From Deltaproteobacteria bacterium (lineage in GTDB: Bacteria > Desulfobacterota > Binatia > Binatales > Binataceae), in assembly GCA_021780225.1 (NCBI GenBank), contig JAJXZF010000069.1, positions 1 through 64,000 of the forward strand: a DNA stretch of 64,000 bases, read 5' to 3'. Shown one piece after another: positions 62,755-64,000 of this stretch. The notes beneath the pieces are model-generated. The model did not search any database. It worked only from the letters and a program-made list of their open reading frames with translations, and was not told the DNA's origin. The translations under genes and the position numbers were made by a program. Each line of letters begins with the position of its first letter. The stretch's first letter is position 1.

Positions 62755-64000
62755 ATGGCGCCACGCGTTTACCCATGGAAGCGATATTGGACCCCGCGAA
62801 CTGCCAGGCTCGACCTGTCTGATAATGGCTATTTGAGTGATCCGGAGACCGAATATGGGCGGTTACTAAACTCGGAATTAGCGCTCTTCCCGGAGATTGC
62901 CAGCAAACACTGCTTGGTACTCCTCGGAGAGCCCGGCATCGGCAAAACCGCGACGCTCCGCCTCGAGTCCGAGCGACACAAAGAGACTGCGGTTCGCGAT
63001 GGAGATCAACTCTGCGATTTTATTGACCTGCGCGCATATGGCGATGAACGCCGACTCATCGATCGCCTGTTTGAGAGTCCAACCGCCCGACAATGGAAAG
63101 CCGGGGCCCAGCGGCTGCACCTCTTCCTGGATAGCCTCGATGAATGCTTGCTCCGGATTGACACCATTGCCGCACTTTTGCCCGAGGAGCTGAGCAAACA
63201 ACCGGTGGATCGGCTCTCACTTCGCATCGCGTGTCGCACGGCTGTCTGGCCTCTCCTGCTGGAAGAAGAACTGAAGAAATTGTGGTCGGAAGAGCAAATC
63301 GGTGTCTACGAACTTGCTCCGCTCAGACGGCGCGACGTCGAGGTAGCTGTCCAGGACGGCGCGATCGATCCCCAAGCGTTTTTTCGCGAGGTTGACCGCG
63401 CGGAGGCGGTTCCCTTCGCCGTAAAGCCGGTCACACTCCTGATGCTCCTCACCGTCTATTCGCGTGACGGCGGTCTCCCCGGCGACAGATGGAGCCTATA
63501 TGAAAGAGGGTGCAGACTTCTCGCCGAAGAAGCAAACCTCAGCCGCCTCGCGGCGCACAAGAAAGGCCGGCTTACAGCCGAGCAGCGCCTTGCTATAGCT
63601 GGCCGAGTAGCAGCCGTTACAGTGATTGCCAACCGATACGCCGTCTGGACGAGCCCCGATCTTGGCGATGCGCCGCCAGAGGATGTCCAACTGGCTGATT
63701 TCGCCGGAGGCACAGAAAACGTGAGTGGAAACGCGCTCGCGATTGGTCACGAGGAAATCCAGGAGACGCTCGACACCGGTCTGTACACGAGCCGCGGACC
63801 GGGTCGTTTAGGATGGGCTCATCAGACTTATGCGGAGTTCTTGGCCGCGCGCTACTTGACCCAGCATGATCTCACGCTGGCACAAATCCTGGGCCTGATC
63901 CGCCATCCGAGCGGAAAACTTGTGCCCCAACTCCACGAACTGTCGGCTTGGCTCGCAACCAGCCGCGACGACGTCTTTGCCGAAGTTCTCTCCTCCGACC
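62755..64000 (+). CDS. STAND/NACHT-like NTPase, 3'-truncated by window edge
   Basis: 415 residues seen, no stop before the edge. Walker A LVLLGEPGIGKTATL (residues 55-69), Walker B LHLFLDSLDEC (121-131), and WAHQTYAEFLAARYL near residue 370 are typical of STAND NTPases with NACHT-like modules, many of which are anti-phage sensors. The ligand-sensing and effector parts would lie beyond 64 kb. ATG 62755 lies 85 bp after Argonaute on the same strand. Confidence 0.78.
   Translation, partial: MAPRVYPWKRYWTPRTARLDLSDNGYLSDPETEYGRLLNSELALFPEIASKHCLVLLGEPGIGKTATLRLESERHKETAVRDGDQLCDFIDLRAYGDERRLIDRLFESPTARQWKAGAQRLHLFLDSLDECLLRIDTIAALLPEELSKQPVDRLSLRIACRTAVWPLLLEEELKKLWSEEQIGVYELAPLRRRDVEVAVQDGAIDPQAFFREVDRAEAVPFAVKPVTLLMLLTVYSRDGGLPGDRWSLYERGCRLLAEEANLSRLAAHKKGRLTAEQRLAIAGRVAAVTVIANRYAVWTSPDLGDAPPEDVQLADFAGGTENVSGNALAIGHEEIQETLDTGLYTSRGPGRLGWAHQTYAEFLAARYLTQHDLTLAQILGLIRHPSGKLVPQLHELSAWLATSRDDVFAEVLSSD

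Larger units (their letters stand above)
41438..64000. mobile_element. Integrative conjugative element, left end to beyond the window
   Basis: Begins at the tRNA-Gly fragment and contains a near-complete P-type (Trb/VirB) conjugation set, relaxase, coupling protein and a defence-gene cargo. No chromosomal housekeeping gene appears from 41.5 kb to the end. The integrase and intact tRNA-Gly(CCC) are expected beyond 64 kb. One conjugation gene (trbI) is frameshifted, so transfer may be lost. 41483-41738 holds no gene. Confidence 0.82.

Noticed and set aside
1-64000. CRISPR arrays, rRNA genes, complete tRNA genes, transposases
   Set aside because: None recognised on either strand; the only tRNA sequence is the 3' fragment at 41438-41482.

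Overview
The window is GC-rich and gene-dense. It looks like the chromosome of an uncultured Gram-negative bacterium: it has lipoproteins, signal peptides, two ArnT-like glycosyltransferases and a P-type conjugation system. The mnmG-rsmG-parA-parB cluster carries three perfect parS palindromes, so this part is probably close to the replication origin. Acyl-CoA dehydrogenases, a CaiB-type CoA-transferase, a malyl-CoA lyase-like enzyme, an alkylsulfatase-like hydrolase and a complete pqqABCDE operon would fit a deltaproteobacterial or Binatota-like lineage. That placement is inference from gene content only.

Left part (1-12.8 kb): an MBOAT acyltransferase; a two-gene restriction-modification pair whose nuclease resembles NotI; a GlsB/YeaQ membrane protein; then mnmG, rsmG, parA and parB punctuated by parS. 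A second restriction-modification island follows (C5 methyltransferase, PD-(D/E)XK nuclease and a divergent Vsr endonuclease). It is closed by a roughly 270-bp repeat with imperfect inverted ends; a second copy lies at 20.4 kb.

Housekeeping part (12.8-39.9 kb): ArnT-like transferase, N-acetylglutamate synthase-like enzyme, Rrf2 regulator and riboflavin synthase on the minus strand; MBL-fold sulfatase-like hydrolase and a second glycosyltransferase on the plus strand; a CoA-transferase/lyase/dehydrogenase operon; a secreted sedolisin; the PQQ operon; a DUF2283 gene next to a partner broken by a TAG codon; a second acyl-CoA dehydrogenase, a DHH phosphoesterase, PcnB, IlvE, a peroxiredoxin and a DUF3313 lipoprotein. 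A minus-strand remnant of a restriction locus (small beta protein, HNH, Vsr) follows at 40.0-41.2 kb without a methyltransferase.

Integrative conjugative element (41.4 kb to beyond the right edge): a 45-nt 3' fragment of tRNA-Gly(CCC) at 41438-41482 marks one attachment end. Its polarity puts the element to the right. The element carries trbF-G-I, DUF2274, traF, traD-like, relaxase, traG, an RHH-like gene, trbB-C-D-E-J-K-L and an ORF6N gene. trbI has a clear frameshift. No integrase is visible; it would be expected with the intact tRNA gene beyond 64 kb.

Cargo (57.1-64.0 kb): seven co-oriented genes that look like immunity functions. They are a STAS/HATPase protein, a DUF4325 STAS-like/winged-helix protein, a 50-residue Pro-rich peptide, a predicted E2-like (UBC-fold) protein with a SEC-C tail, a TIR-APAZ protein, a short prokaryotic Argonaute (together a SPARTA-type system), and a STAND/NACHT-like NTPase cut by the window edge. 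The first four genes are the best candidate here for an undescribed system.
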